Notes under the pieces: generated by a model | Databases searched by the model: none | What the model saw: the letters and a program-made list of their open reading frames with translations, nothing else | Told to the model about the DNA's origin: nothing | Assembly (NCBI RefSeq): GCF_036549475.1 | Contig: NZ_JAZHLI010000022.1 | Coordinates: forward strand, 10,664-74,663 | DNA: 64,000 nt | DNA from: Aurantimonas sp036549475 | Lineage (GTDB): Bacteria > Pseudomonadota > Alphaproteobacteria > Rhizobiales > Rhizobiaceae | Direction: 5' to 3' | Position numbers and translations under genes: made by a program | Part shown: positions 55,541-63,904 of the stretch, in pieces | Layout of the letters: each line of letters starts with the position of its first letter | Position numbering within the stretch: position 1 is the first letter of the stretch

Positions 55541-56463
55541 CGCAGGACGCTTCCGCCGAGGGAATGATGATCAACGGCGTCGTCATCGACGACACCTTCG
55601 CCGAGGCCTTTCCGATGAGCGGAACGGCGATCCAGGTGACCGCCGATTCGGAAAAATGGGCGATGGAGGCCGCGCGCTCCTTCACCGGCTTCGCCACGTC
55701 GGTGATCGCCTGCGGCTGCGAGGCCGGCATCGACAGGATCGTGCCGCCAGGCGAGACCCGCGACGGTCGACCCGGCGTGCGCATCCTGCTGTTCTCGATG
55801 GACAAGGACGGGCTCGCCAAGCAGCTCGGTACCCGCCTCGGCCAGTGCATCCTCACCAGCCCGTCCTCGGCCTGCTACGCCGATTTCGACAGCGAGACGC
55901 AGATCGATCTGGGCTCGGCCATCCGCTATTTCGCCGATGGCTGGCAGATCTCCAAGAAGTTCGGGGACCGGCATTTCTGGCGCATGCCGGTGATGGAGGG
56001 CGAGTTCGTCTGCGAGGCGACGACCGGCATGACCGGCGACGGGGTCGGCGGCGGCAATCTCCTGTTCATGGCACGCACCAGTGCGCAGGCGCTGGCAGCG
56101 GCCGAGGCGGCGCTCGAGGCCATGCGCGAAGTGCCCGGCGCGATCATGCCGTTTCCCGGCGGAATCGTGCGCTCCGGCTCCAAGGTCGGCGGCAAGTACA
56201 AGGGCATGATGGCCTCGACCAACGACGCCTATTGCCCGACCCTGAAGGGCGTCACCCAATCGGCCCTGTCGCCGGAGATCGGCTCGGTGCTGGAGATCGT
56301 CATCGACGGCCTGTCGAAGGAGGCGGTCGTCGAGGCGATGCGTGCCGGGCTGAAGGCGGCGGTGGATCTCGGCCCGCGGGAGGGCGCGCTGCGGATCGGC
56401 GCCGGCAATTACGGCGGCAATCTGGGGCCGCACCATTTCCACCTGAAGGACCTGACGCCATGA
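55528..56463 (+). CDS. fhcD: formylmethanofuran:H4MPT formyltransferase
   Basis: FhcD (Ftr) moves the formyl group between H4MPT and methanofuran. The 311-residue protein has the Ftr signature MMINGVVIDDTFAEAF, CILTSPSSACYADFD, FWRMPVMEGEFVCE and GAIMPFPGGIVRSGSKVG. The start at ATG 55528 lies inside the end of fhcA, and the stop overlaps the fhcC start (ATGA), so translation of the fhc unit is tightly coupled. It forms the transferase part of the FhcABCD complex. Confidence 0.96.
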   Translation: MPDVTQDASAEGMMINGVVIDDTFAEAFPMSGTAIQVTADSEKWAMEAARSFTGFATSVIACGCEAGIDRIVPPGETRDGRPGVRILLFSMDKDGLAKQLGTRLGQCILTSPSSACYADFDSETQIDLGSAIRYFADGWQISKKFGDRHFWRMPVMEGEFVCEATTGMTGDGVGGGNLLFMARTSAQALAAAEAALEAMREVPGAIMPFPGGIVRSGSKVGGKYKGMMASTNDAYCPTLKGVTQSALSPEIGSVLEIVIDGLSKEAVVEAMRAGLKAAVDLGPREGALRIGAGNYGGNLGPHHFHLKDLTP

Positions 56464-57263
56464 GCGGGCTCACCTTCCGCAAGCGGGCGGAACCGGACCA
56501 GCGCATAGATCTGTCGATCCTGATCCCCTCGCGCCTGGCCGGCCTGACCGCGGCGCAGATCGCCTCCCTGCCCATCGGCACCACCCGCCGGCTGGTGACC
56601 GTGGGCGATCTCTTCGACATGTCCGGCGACGACCCGGCGACGCTCCGCCTCGAGGGCGGATCGCACCGCTTCGACCGGATCGGCGAGGGGCTGGACGGGG
56701 GCGAGATCCATGTGGAGGGCGATGCCGGCTGGCGCGCCGGCCGGGTGATGAGCGCCGGACGGCTGACCGTGACCGGCTCTGCCGGCAGCTTTGCCGGCTC
56801 TGCCATGAGCGGCGGCGACCTGCGCATCGACGGCGATGCCGGCGACTTCCTCGGCGGGCCGCTGGCCGGCGAAATGGCGGGCATGTCGGGCGGCGCGATC
56901 CGCGTCGGCGGCATGGCCGGCGAACGGGCGGCCGACCGCATGCGGCGCGGCACCATCGTCGTTGCCGGTGCCCTCGGCGCGAATGCCGCCAGCCGGATGA
57001 TCGCCGGCACGTTGATCGCTGGCGGCCGCGCCGCAGGCGTGCCCGGTCGGCTGATGAAGCGCGGCACGCTGATCCTCGCCGGCGGCGTCGAGCGCCTGTC
57101 GCCGACCTTCCTCGACAATGGCCCGGCCGATCTCCTGATCCTGAAGCTGATGGCGCAGGACCTTGCCTTGCGCGGCCCGGTGCCCTTCGACGGCGCGCCG
57201 ATGCGCCGCTTCGGCGGCGACACGGCCGTGCTCGGAATGGGCGAGATCTTCCTGCCGCTGTGA
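56460..57263 (+). CDS. fhcC: formyltransferase/hydrolase complex subunit C
   Basis: The 267-residue protein is the FwdC/GltB-like right-handed beta-helix subunit. The repeated glycine motif G-x-x-x-G is visible through the second half (AGRVMSAGRL, AGSAMSGGDL, AGMSGGAIRV, ADRMRRGTIV, ASRMIAGTLI, PGRLMKRGTL). It is a structural subunit that binds the other three. The start overlaps the fhcD stop. Downstream is a GC-rich hairpin at 57264-57298 that may end the operon. Confidence 0.94.
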   Translation: MSGLTFRKRAEPDQRIDLSILIPSRLAGLTAAQIASLPIGTTRRLVTVGDLFDMSGDDPATLRLEGGSHRFDRIGEGLDGGEIHVEGDAGWRAGRVMSAGRLTVTGSAGSFAGSAMSGGDLRIDGDAGDFLGGPLAGEMAGMSGGAIRVGGMAGERAADRMRRGTIVVAGALGANAASRMIAGTLIAGGRAAGVPGRLMKRGTLILAGGVERLSPTFLDNGPADLLILKLMAQDLALRGPVPFDGAPMRRFGGDTAVLGMGEIFLPL

Positions 57264-57298
57264 CGCCGCCCCGGAATGTCCAGTGCGACACGGCGGCG
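57264..57298 (+). terminator. GC-rich hairpin after fhcC
   Basis: CGCCGCC (57264-57270) pairs with GGCGGCG (57292-57298) right after the fhcC stop. There is no T run, so it may be a rho-dependent or mRNA-stabilising structure. Confidence 0.4.
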
Positions 57299-57407
57299 CG
57301 TACGGCTATTCGCCAGTCGGCGTCGCGCTACCTCACGTCACCGAAGGGCTCGGAGCCCCTCGATAGCCGACCGGGCACCGTCGGATCCCGCAGGAAGGAA
57401 ACGACCG

Positions 57408-57614
57408 ATGATTGATCTGATTCTGACCGTCTGCATGGTCTCCGACCCGTCCAGCTGCCGCGAGGAGCGGCTGACCTATGAGAGCCGCGGATCGCTCGCC
57501 CAATGCATGATGCTGTCCACGCCCTACGTGGCCGCATGGGCCGGAGATCATCCGAAGTGGACGATCAAGAGCTGGAAGTGCCATTGGCCGGAAGATCGCA
57601 AGGACGCGATCTGA
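57408..57614 (+). CDS. small cysteine-containing hypothetical protein (68 aa)
   Basis: The 68-residue protein starts MIDLILTVCMVSDPSSCREE with an AGGAAGGAA ribosome-binding site 9 bases upstream. Four cysteines, C9, C17, C33 and C58, could form two disulfides. The first ten residues are hydrophobic but too short for a normal signal peptide. Similar short Cys proteins occur in Hyphomicrobiales without known function. It stands between the fhc operon and the urea transporter and has no visible link to either. Confidence 0.65.
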   Translation: MIDLILTVCMVSDPSSCREERLTYESRGSLAQCMMLSTPYVAAWAGDHPKWTIKSWKCHWPEDRKDAI

Positions 57615-57706
57615 GCCTGCGGCGGCCTCGCTCACCGGGCTGGCGCGGCGACGCCCGCCCTGCCGCTATCGCGGGCATATAGATCAAATAATAGGCATTG
57701 CCGCAT

Positions 57707-57744
57707 AAGCGGGCAGGCCGGACCTGCCGCTTGGGAATGTTCCC
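57707..57744. promoter_or_regulatory. inverted repeats upstream of the urtA promoter
   Basis: AAGCGG-G-CAGG, loop CCGGA, CCTG-CCGCTT (57707-57732) is followed directly by GGGAA-TG-TTCCC (57733-57744). They lie about 80-118 bases upstream of the sigma-54 box, the normal distance for an enhancer. They could bind NtrC or another activator, though they do not match the classical NtrC box. Confidence 0.4.
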
Positions 57745-57824
57745 GCATTGAGCGCATGGAGGGATCCCGCCGGATTCCGCCCGATCGCCGACCTCTCCCG
57801 TTTGTGTCCCGCCTGCTGCCAGTC

Positions 57825-57840
57825 TGGCACGGGAATTGCT
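57825..57840 (+). promoter_or_regulatory. sigma-54 promoter of the urt operon
   Basis: TGGCACG-GGAA-TTGCT matches the -24/-12 consensus exactly, with GG and GC ten bases apart. It lies 55 bases upstream of the urtA ATG. Urea transporter genes are usually under NtrC and sigma-54, so this promoter indicates induction by nitrogen limitation. Confidence 0.92.
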
Positions 57841-57895
57841 TCGTGTTGGCCGGAGCCCGCCATCGAGAGCGGGACCTGTCAACTGGAGAGCGTGA

Positions 57896-59209
57896 ATGAC
57901 ATCACCAATCACTTGGCTCCGTGGCGCGGTCGCTGCGACCGCGATGAGCGGCATCGCACTGACCGGCGCGGTGGCGCAGGACGCGCCGTCCGGCGATCCG
58001 ATCAACGTCGGCATCCTTCATTCGCTGTCGGGCACGATGGCGATTTCCGAGACCACCCTGAAGGACGCCATGCTGATGCTCATCGAAGAGCAGAACGCCA
58101 AGGGTGGTCTGCTCGGGCGTCCGCTCGAGGGCGTCGTCGTCGACCCGGCGTCCGACTGGCCGCTCTTCGCCGAGAAAATGCGCGATCTCGTGTCGGCGCA
58201 GGACGTGGCGGCCGTGTTCTGCTGCTGGACCTCGGTGTCGCGCAAGTCAATCCTGCCGGTCGCCGAAGAGCTGAACACCGTCGTCTTCTACCCGGTGCAG
58301 TACGAGGGTGAGGAATCCTCGCGCAACATCTTCTACACCGGTGCCGCGCCCAACCAGCAGGCGATTCCGGCCGTCGACTACCTGATGGAGGAAGGCGTCG
58401 AGCGCTGGGTGCTGGAAGGCACCGACTACGTCTATCCGCGCACCACCAACAAGATCCTCGAGCAGTATCTGATGGACAAGGGCGTCGCGGCCGAGGACAT
58501 CAAGGTCAACTACACGCCCTTCGGCTTCTCCGACTGGCAGACCGAAGTGTCGGCCATCAAGGAATTCGGCTCGACCGGCAAGAAGACGGCCGTGGTCTCC
58601 ACGGTGAACGGCGACGCCAACGTGCCGTTCTACAAGGAACTCGCCAACCAGGGCATCGCCGCGACCGACATCCCGGTCATCGCCTTCTCGGTCGGCGAGG
58701 AAGAACTGGCCGGCATCGACACCGGCCCGCTGGTCGGCCATCTGGCCGCCTGGAATTACTTCATGTCGGTCGACACGCCGGAGAACGCCGCGTTCATCGA
58801 GAAGTGGAAAGCCTTCATCGGCAACGACGAGCGCGTGACCAACGACCCGATGGAAGCCCACTACATCGGCTTCAACATGTGGGTGAAGGCGGTCGAGAAG
58901 GCCGGCACCACCGAGGCCGACGCGGTCATCGCCGCCCTGCCGGGCATCGAGGTGCCGAACCTGACCGGCGGCATGTCCACCATGCTGCCCAACCACCACA
59001 TCACCAAGCCCGTCCTGATCGGCGAGATCAACGACGAGGGTCAGTTCGACATCGTCTCCGAGACCGAGGAACTGGTGCTGGGCGACGCCTGGTCCGACTT
59101 CCTGCCGGAATCCAAGAAGCTGAAGGCCGACTGGACCGACCCGGTGAACTGCGGGAACTACAACACCGAGACCGAGACCTGCGGCGGCGCTTCGGCGGAA
59201 GCCAAGTAA
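57896..59209 (+). CDS. urtA: urea ABC transporter substrate-binding protein
   Basis: UrtA binds urea in the periplasm and delivers it to UrtBC. The 437-residue protein has a signal peptide (to about AVAQ, residue 28) and the type-1 Leu-binding-like fold. UrtA-specific motifs are ILHSLSGTMAISETTLKDA, CCWTSVSRKSILPV, YEGEESSRNIFYTGAAPNQ and EAHYIGFNMWVKAVEKAG. It is the first gene of urtABCDE behind a sigma-54 promoter. A strong hairpin follows the stop, probably keeping UrtA more abundant than the membrane subunits. Confidence 0.96.
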   Translation: MTSPITWLRGAVAATAMSGIALTGAVAQDAPSGDPINVGILHSLSGTMAISETTLKDAMLMLIEEQNAKGGLLGRPLEGVVVDPASDWPLFAEKMRDLVSAQDVAAVFCCWTSVSRKSILPVAEELNTVVFYPVQYEGEESSRNIFYTGAAPNQQAIPAVDYLMEEGVERWVLEGTDYVYPRTTNKILEQYLMDKGVAAEDIKVNYTPFGFSDWQTEVSAIKEFGSTGKKTAVVSTVNGDANVPFYKELANQGIAATDIPVIAFSVGEEELAGIDTGPLVGHLAAWNYFMSVDTPENAAFIEKWKAFIGNDERVTNDPMEAHYIGFNMWVKAVEKAGTTEADAVIAALPGIEVPNLTGGMSTMLPNHHITKPVLIGEINDEGQFDIVSETEELVLGDAWSDFLPESKKLKADWTDPVNCGNYNTETETCGGASAEAK

Positions 59210-59244
59210 CAGGTCTCAAGCCTTCGTCCTCCCAAGACGAACCC

Positions 59245-59275
59245 GGCGGGGGCGGTCCTTGCGACCGTCCCCGCC
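59245..59275 (+). other. hairpin between urtA and urtB
   Basis: GGCGGGGGCGGTC (59245-59257), loop CTTGC, GACCGTCCCCGCC (59263-59275): 13 pairs with one mismatch, no T run after. This position after a binding-protein gene is typical for structures that stabilise the upstream mRNA or cause partial termination, so that UrtA is made in excess. Confidence 0.7.
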
Positions 59276-59300
59276 ACCAACGGCCCTCAGGTGGGACACG

Positions 59301-60947
59301 ATGCGACAGATCTTCGAGCGATGCCGGAACGGTCTTGTGCTGGTCGCGGGCTTCCTGCTGGCAGGCGGGCTTCTGGCCGCCGCTCCGGCGACCGCCCAGG
59401 ACGCTGACCCGGCCACCATCGTCCAGAAATTCGGTGGCAAGCAGAGCTTCAGCGATACCGAGGCGGTGATTTCCGAGGCGGCGGCGAGCGGCGATGCGGC
59501 CCTGGCGCCGGCCCTGAAGGCGCTGCGCGACGGCAATCTCTACTGGCGCGAGAGCGACGAGGCGGTGTTCGTCGGGACCGAGCGCGGCGACATGATGGCC
59601 CTGTCCGATCCGATCACCGGCGAGGCCGCCGGCACCGTGCCCAAGGGCGACGTGACCAAGGTCCGCATCAAGAATTCGATCCGCAACGCGGTGACGGCGG
59701 CGCTGGGCACGCTGACCCTGCGCGCCGACGATCCCGCCCAGCGGCTGCGGGCGGCGAGCACGGTGTTCTCCGACGCCGATCCCGACATGATCGCGCCGCT
59801 GGAAGCGGCGATCGCCGCCGAGACCGACGCCTCGGTGCTCGCGCGTCTCGAGGAGGCGCTGGCCGCCGCGATCCTGGTCTCCGACCGCCCCGCCGCCGAC
59901 AAGGCCAAGGCGGCCGCGGCGCTGCAGTCGCGCGGCGACCGGGAGGCGCTGAACATGCTGCGCACCTTCGCCGCGTCCACCGACGATCCGGTGGCCCGCG
60001 AGGCGGCGCGTGAATCCATCGCCGGGATCGAGGCCAATATCGCCTTCTGGAACCAGATGCAGAACATCTGGTACGGCCTGTCGCTGGGATCGGTGCTGCT
60101 GCTGGCCGCCATCGGCCTGGCCATCACCTTCGGGGTCATGGGGGTGATCAACATGGCCCATGGCGAGATGGTCATGCTCGGCGCCTACACGACCTTCGTG
60201 GTGCAGGAGGTGATCCGCGGTTCCGCCCCCTGGCTGTTCCCCTGGTCGCTGACCATCGCCCTGCCGCTCGCCTTCCTGGTCTCCGGCTTTGTCGGACTGG
60301 TCATGGAGCGCGGCCTGATCCGCTTTCTCTATGGCCGGCCGCTGGAAACGCTGCTGGCGACCTTCGGCGTCTCGCTGATCCTGCAGCAGGCGGTGCGCAC
60401 GGTCTTCGGCCCGACCAACCGCGAGGTCGGCAATCCCGACTGGATGTCCGGCGCCTTCGATGTCGGGCTGATGTCGGTCACCTGGAACCGGCTGTGGATC
60501 ATCGTCTTCGCGCTGGTCGTCTTCCTGGCGCTGCTGGCCGTCCTCAACCGCACGCCGCTGGGCCTGCAGATGCGCGCCGTCACCCAGAACCGCAAGATGG
60601 CCTCGGCCATGGGCATCCGCACCCCCTGGGTCGACGCCATGACCTTCGCGCTCGGCTCCGGCATCGCCGGCATCGCCGGCGTCGCGCTCAGCCAGATCGA
60701 CAATGTCTCGCCCAGCCTCGGGCAGGGCTACATCATCGATTCCTTCATGGTGGTGGTGTTCGGCGGGGTCGGCAATCTGTGGGGTACGCTGGTCGGGGCG
60801 ATGAGCCTCGGCGTCCTCAACAAGTTCCTCGAACCCTATGCCGGCGCGGTGCTGGGCAAGATCATCGTGCTCGTCCTGATCATCCTCTTCATCCAGAAAC
60901 GGCCACGCGGCCTGTTCGCCCAGAAGGGGAGGTTCGTTGACGCATGA
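59301..60947 (+). CDS. urtB: urea ABC transporter permease UrtB
   Basis: The 548-residue permease has a signal-like N-terminus (GLVLVAGFLLAGGLLAA), then a periplasmic HEAT-like extension of about 230 residues typical of UrtB, then eight or so membrane helices of the LivH type. Motifs include FGVMGVINMAHGEMVMLGAY and the EAA-like loop MASAMGIRTPWVDAMTFALGSG. The ATG at 59301 follows GGTGGGACACG. It overlaps urtC by 4 bases. With UrtC it forms the urea channel in the inner membrane. Confidence 0.95.
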   Translation: MRQIFERCRNGLVLVAGFLLAGGLLAAAPATAQDADPATIVQKFGGKQSFSDTEAVISEAAASGDAALAPALKALRDGNLYWRESDEAVFVGTERGDMMALSDPITGEAAGTVPKGDVTKVRIKNSIRNAVTAALGTLTLRADDPAQRLRAASTVFSDADPDMIAPLEAAIAAETDASVLARLEEALAAAILVSDRPAADKAKAAAALQSRGDREALNMLRTFAASTDDPVAREAARESIAGIEANIAFWNQMQNIWYGLSLGSVLLLAAIGLAITFGVMGVINMAHGEMVMLGAYTTFVVQEVIRGSAPWLFPWSLTIALPLAFLVSGFVGLVMERGLIRFLYGRPLETLLATFGVSLILQQAVRTVFGPTNREVGNPDWMSGAFDVGLMSVTWNRLWIIVFALVVFLALLAVLNRTPLGLQMRAVTQNRKMASAMGIRTPWVDAMTFALGSGIAGIAGVALSQIDNVSPSLGQGYIIDSFMVVVFGGVGNLWGTLVGAMSLGVLNKFLEPYAGAVLGKIIVLVLIILFIQKRPRGLFAQKGRFVDA

Positions 60948-62107
60948 TTCTGGCGCGCTTCCTCGGCCCCCGCATCTTCATCCTCGTCGCCGCGATCCTG
61001 GCGGCGGCCATCCTGGTGCCGATGGCCAATCTGTGGCTGCCGGCCAGCCACCCGCTGCATGTGCCGTCCTACGCCGTGCCGCTCTTCGGCAAATATGTCT
61101 GCTACGCGCTGCTGGCGCTCGCCCTCGATCTGGTCTGGGGCTATGTCGGCATCCTGTCGCTCGGACACGGCGCCTTCTTCGCCCTCGGCGGCTATGCCAT
61201 GGGCATGTATCTCATGCGCCAGATCGGCTCGCGCGGCGTCTATGGCGACCCGGTCCTGCCGGACTTCATGGTGTTCCTGAACTGGCAGGAACTGCCGTGG
61301 TACTGGACCGGCTTCGACCAGTTCTGGTTCGCCGCCCTGATGGTCGTGCTGGCGCCCGGCATCCTCGCCTTCGTCTTCGGCTATTTCGCCTTCCGCAGCC
61401 GCGTCACCGGCGTCTATCTGTCGATCATCACCCAGGCGATGACCTATGCGCTGCTGCTGGCGTTCTTTCGCAACGACATGGGATTTGGCGGCAACAACGG
61501 CCTGACCGACTTCAAGGAGCTGCTCGGCTTCTCGCTGCAGGCCGACACCACCCGCGCCGGCCTGTTCGCCGCCAGTTGCATCGCGCTGGCGCTGGCGGTC
61601 TTCCTGGTCGGCTGGATCACCCGCTCGCGGCTCGGCAAGCTGATGGTGGCCGTGCGCGACGCCGAAAGCCGCACCCGCTTCATCGGCTGGCGGCCCGAGC
61701 ATGTGAAGCTCTTCGCCTTCACCGTGTCGGCGGTGATGGCCGGCATTGCGGGGGCGCTGTACGTGCCGCAGGTCGGCATCATCAATCCCGGCGAGTTCGC
61801 GCCGGTCAACTCCATCGAGATCGTCGTCTGGGTGGCGGTGGGCGGCCGCGGCACGCTGATCGGCCCGGTCATCGGCGCGCTCCTCGTCAATTTCGGCAAG
61901 AGCTATTTCACCGCGGCGGCGCCGGAATTCTGGCTGTTCGTCCTCGGCGGCCTGTTCGTCTTCGTCACCCTGTTCCTGCCACGGGGCATCGTCGGGACCT
62001 TCGACCATGGCTGGCAGGCCTGGCGGGCGCGGCGCGGCGACGCCGACCGGGAGAAGGGCGAGGCGACCGACGATAGGTCCGTGCCGGCGCCGGGGCCGGC
62101 GGAGTGA
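60944..62107 (+). CDS. urtC: urea ABC transporter permease UrtC
   Basis: The 387-residue permease is of the LivM type. Motifs are LDLVWGYVGILSLGHGAFFALGGY, GVYLSIITQAMTYALLLAF, the permease loop SRTRFIGWRPEHVKLFAFTVS and GIAGALYVPQVGIINPGEF. Its length and the short tail after the last helix (RRGDADREKGEAT) are normal. The start overlaps urtB by 4 bases and the stop overlaps urtD (GTGA), so the three genes are translated together. Confidence 0.95.
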   Translation: MILARFLGPRIFILVAAILAAAILVPMANLWLPASHPLHVPSYAVPLFGKYVCYALLALALDLVWGYVGILSLGHGAFFALGGYAMGMYLMRQIGSRGVYGDPVLPDFMVFLNWQELPWYWTGFDQFWFAALMVVLAPGILAFVFGYFAFRSRVTGVYLSIITQAMTYALLLAFFRNDMGFGGNNGLTDFKELLGFSLQADTTRAGLFAASCIALALAVFLVGWITRSRLGKLMVAVRDAESRTRFIGWRPEHVKLFAFTVSAVMAGIAGALYVPQVGIINPGEFAPVNSIEIVVWVAVGGRGTLIGPVIGALLVNFGKSYFTAAAPEFWLFVLGGLFVFVTLFLPRGIVGTFDHGWQAWRARRGDADREKGEATDDRSVPAPGPAE

Positions 62108-63033
62108 CGGCGATGGACCGGATGACCGACGCACCGCACCAATCAAATGCCGGGCCGCAGGAACTCACCGGCGCCGAAGCCAGCGCCGACGGGTCGGCGA
62201 CCGGACCGGCCGAGCCGCCCGCGGTGTCGCCGCATCCCTATGCGACCCAGCGCGCCGCCATGCTGCGCGAGCAGGCGGCCGCCGGGCAGGCGCGCCGGGA
62301 GACGCTGCTCTATCTCGACGGCGTCACCAAGAGCTTCGACGGCTTCAAGGCGATCAACAATCTCTCGCTGGTCATCCAGAAGGGCGAGATGCGGGCGATC
62401 ATCGGCCCGAACGGGGCCGGCAAGACCACGATGATGGACATCATCACCGGCAAGACGCGGCCCGATGCGGGCGAGGTCTATTTCAACGGCGACGTCGACC
62501 TGACCAAGCAGGACGAGGCGGCAATCGCCAACATGGGCATCGGCCGCAAGTTCCAGAAGCCGACCGTCTTCGAGAGCCACACGATCGCGGACAATATCCG
62601 CATGTCGCTCGCCGGCTCGCGCTCGATCTTCGCCGCGCTGCTGCACCGCACCAGCGAGGCCGAACGCCGCACGGTGGAAGAGATCCTGGAGACGACGCGC
62701 CTGACCGCCAAGTCCGGGACGCTCGCGGCCGATCTCAGCCACGGGCAGAAGCAATGGCTGGAGATCGGCATGCTGCTGGCCCAGGATCCCGAACTGCTGC
62801 TCGTCGACGAGCCGGTGGCCGGCATGACCGATGCCGAGACCGAGGAAACCGCCCGGCTGTTGCGCGAGATCGCCCGCACGCGCTCGGTCGTCGTGGTCGA
62901 GCACGACATGCATTTCGTGCGCGCCCTCGACGTGAAGGTGACCTGCCTGCACGAGGGCTCCGTCCTGTCCGAAGGCACGCTCGACCATGTCTCGGCCGAC
63001 CAACGGGTGATCGAGGTGTATCTTGGGCGGTGA
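62104..63033 (+). CDS. urtD: urea ABC transporter ATP-binding protein UrtD
   Basis: The 309-residue ATPase has Walker A GPNGAGKTT, the LivG-type helical signature region GIGRKFQKPTVFESHTIADN, the ABC signature LSHGQKQWLEI, Walker B LLLVDEPVAGM and the switch His (VVVVEHDMHFV). Relative to usual UrtD (about 250 residues) it has an N-terminal extension of some 55 residues of low complexity, in the GTG-started frame. A downstream ATG at 62113 is also possible, but does not remove the extension. A 150-bp gap with a hairpin follows. Confidence 0.94.
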   Translation: MTAMDRMTDAPHQSNAGPQELTGAEASADGSATGPAEPPAVSPHPYATQRAAMLREQAAAGQARRETLLYLDGVTKSFDGFKAINNLSLVIQKGEMRAIIGPNGAGKTTMMDIITGKTRPDAGEVYFNGDVDLTKQDEAAIANMGIGRKFQKPTVFESHTIADNIRMSLAGSRSIFAALLHRTSEAERRTVEEILETTRLTAKSGTLAADLSHGQKQWLEIGMLLAQDPELLLVDEPVAGMTDAETEETARLLREIARTRSVVVVEHDMHFVRALDVKVTCLHEGSVLSEGTLDHVSADQRVIEVYLGR

Positions 63034-63082
63034 GGATGTTGGAATGATCGCATGCGCGGGCCCGGATGCCCTTTCGTCCGCC

Positions 63083-63113
63083 CCTTCGAGGCCCCGTCGC
63101 CCTGGGGCGAAGG
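63083..63113 (+). other. hairpin in the urtD-urtE gap
   Basis: CCTTCG (63083-63088) pairs with CGAAGG (63108-63113), enclosing CCCC/GGGG (63092-63095 with 63104-63107). It lies in the 150-base gap between urtD and urtE, which is unusually wide for genes that normally abut. It may tune urtE expression. Confidence 0.45.
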
Positions 63114-63183
63114 ACAGCGTTGAGCCGGCCGGTCACGATATCGCCGGCGGGGACGCAGCGAGTGACATGTCATCGGGTGCGCC

Positions 63184-63879
63184 ATGCTGACCGTCTCCAA
63201 CGTCGACCTCTATTACGGCGCGGCCCAGGCCCTGCGCGGCGTGTCGCTGAATGCCAAGAAGGGCGAGATCACCTGCGTCCTCGGTCGCAACGGCGTCGGC
63301 AAGACCTCGCTCCTGCGCGCCATCGTCGGCCAGCAGCCGATCCGTGCCGGCGAGATCGCCCTGAACGGCGACAATCTCGGCCGCGAGGCGCCCTATACAC
63401 GGGCGCGGCGCGGCATCGGCTTCGTGCCCCAGGGCCGCGAGATCTTTCCGTTGCTGACGGTGAGGGAGAATCTCCAGACCGGTTTCGCGCCATTGAAAAG
63501 TGCCGATCGGACGATCCCCGACCATGTCTTCGAACTCTTCCCGGTGCTCGCCGACATGCTCGGTCGGCGCGGCGGCGACCTCTCCGGCGGCCAGCAGCAG
63601 CAGCTGGCGATCGGCAGGGCGCTGGTGACGCGCCCGCAGCTTCTCGTCCTGGACGAGCCGACCGAAGGCATCCAGCCCTCGATCATCAAGGACATCGGCC
63701 GCGCGATCCGCTACCTCAAGGACCAGTCCGGCCTCGCCATCCTCCTGGTCGAACAATATCTCGATTTCTGCCGCGAACTCGCCGACAGGGTCTACATCAT
63801 GGACCGCGGGGAGATCGTCTTCGACGGGCCGGCCGAGGGGCTCGACGATCCTGACGTGCGCCGCCACCTGACGGTGTGA
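63184..63879 (+). CDS. urtE: urea ABC transporter ATP-binding protein UrtE
   Basis: The 231-residue protein starts MLTVSNVDLYYGAAQALRGV, the UrtE/LivF N-terminus. It has Walker A GRNGVGKTS, GFVPQGREIFPLLTVRENL, the ABC signature LSGGQQQQLAIGRAL, Walker B LLVLDEPTEGIQPSI and the switch His replaced by Gln (LLVEQYLDFC), usual for this family. The length is normal. It is the last visible gene of the urea transporter operon; urease genes, which often follow, would lie beyond or elsewhere. Confidence 0.96.
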   Translation: MLTVSNVDLYYGAAQALRGVSLNAKKGEITCVLGRNGVGKTSLLRAIVGQQPIRAGEIALNGDNLGREAPYTRARRGIGFVPQGREIFPLLTVRENLQTGFAPLKSADRTIPDHVFELFPVLADMLGRRGGDLSGGQQQQLAIGRALVTRPQLLVLDEPTEGIQPSIIKDIGRAIRYLKDQSGLAILLVEQYLDFCRELADRVYIMDRGEIVFDGPAEGLDDPDVRRHLTV

Positions 63880-63904
63880 GCATCGGCGCCAGGGCAATCG
63901 CATT

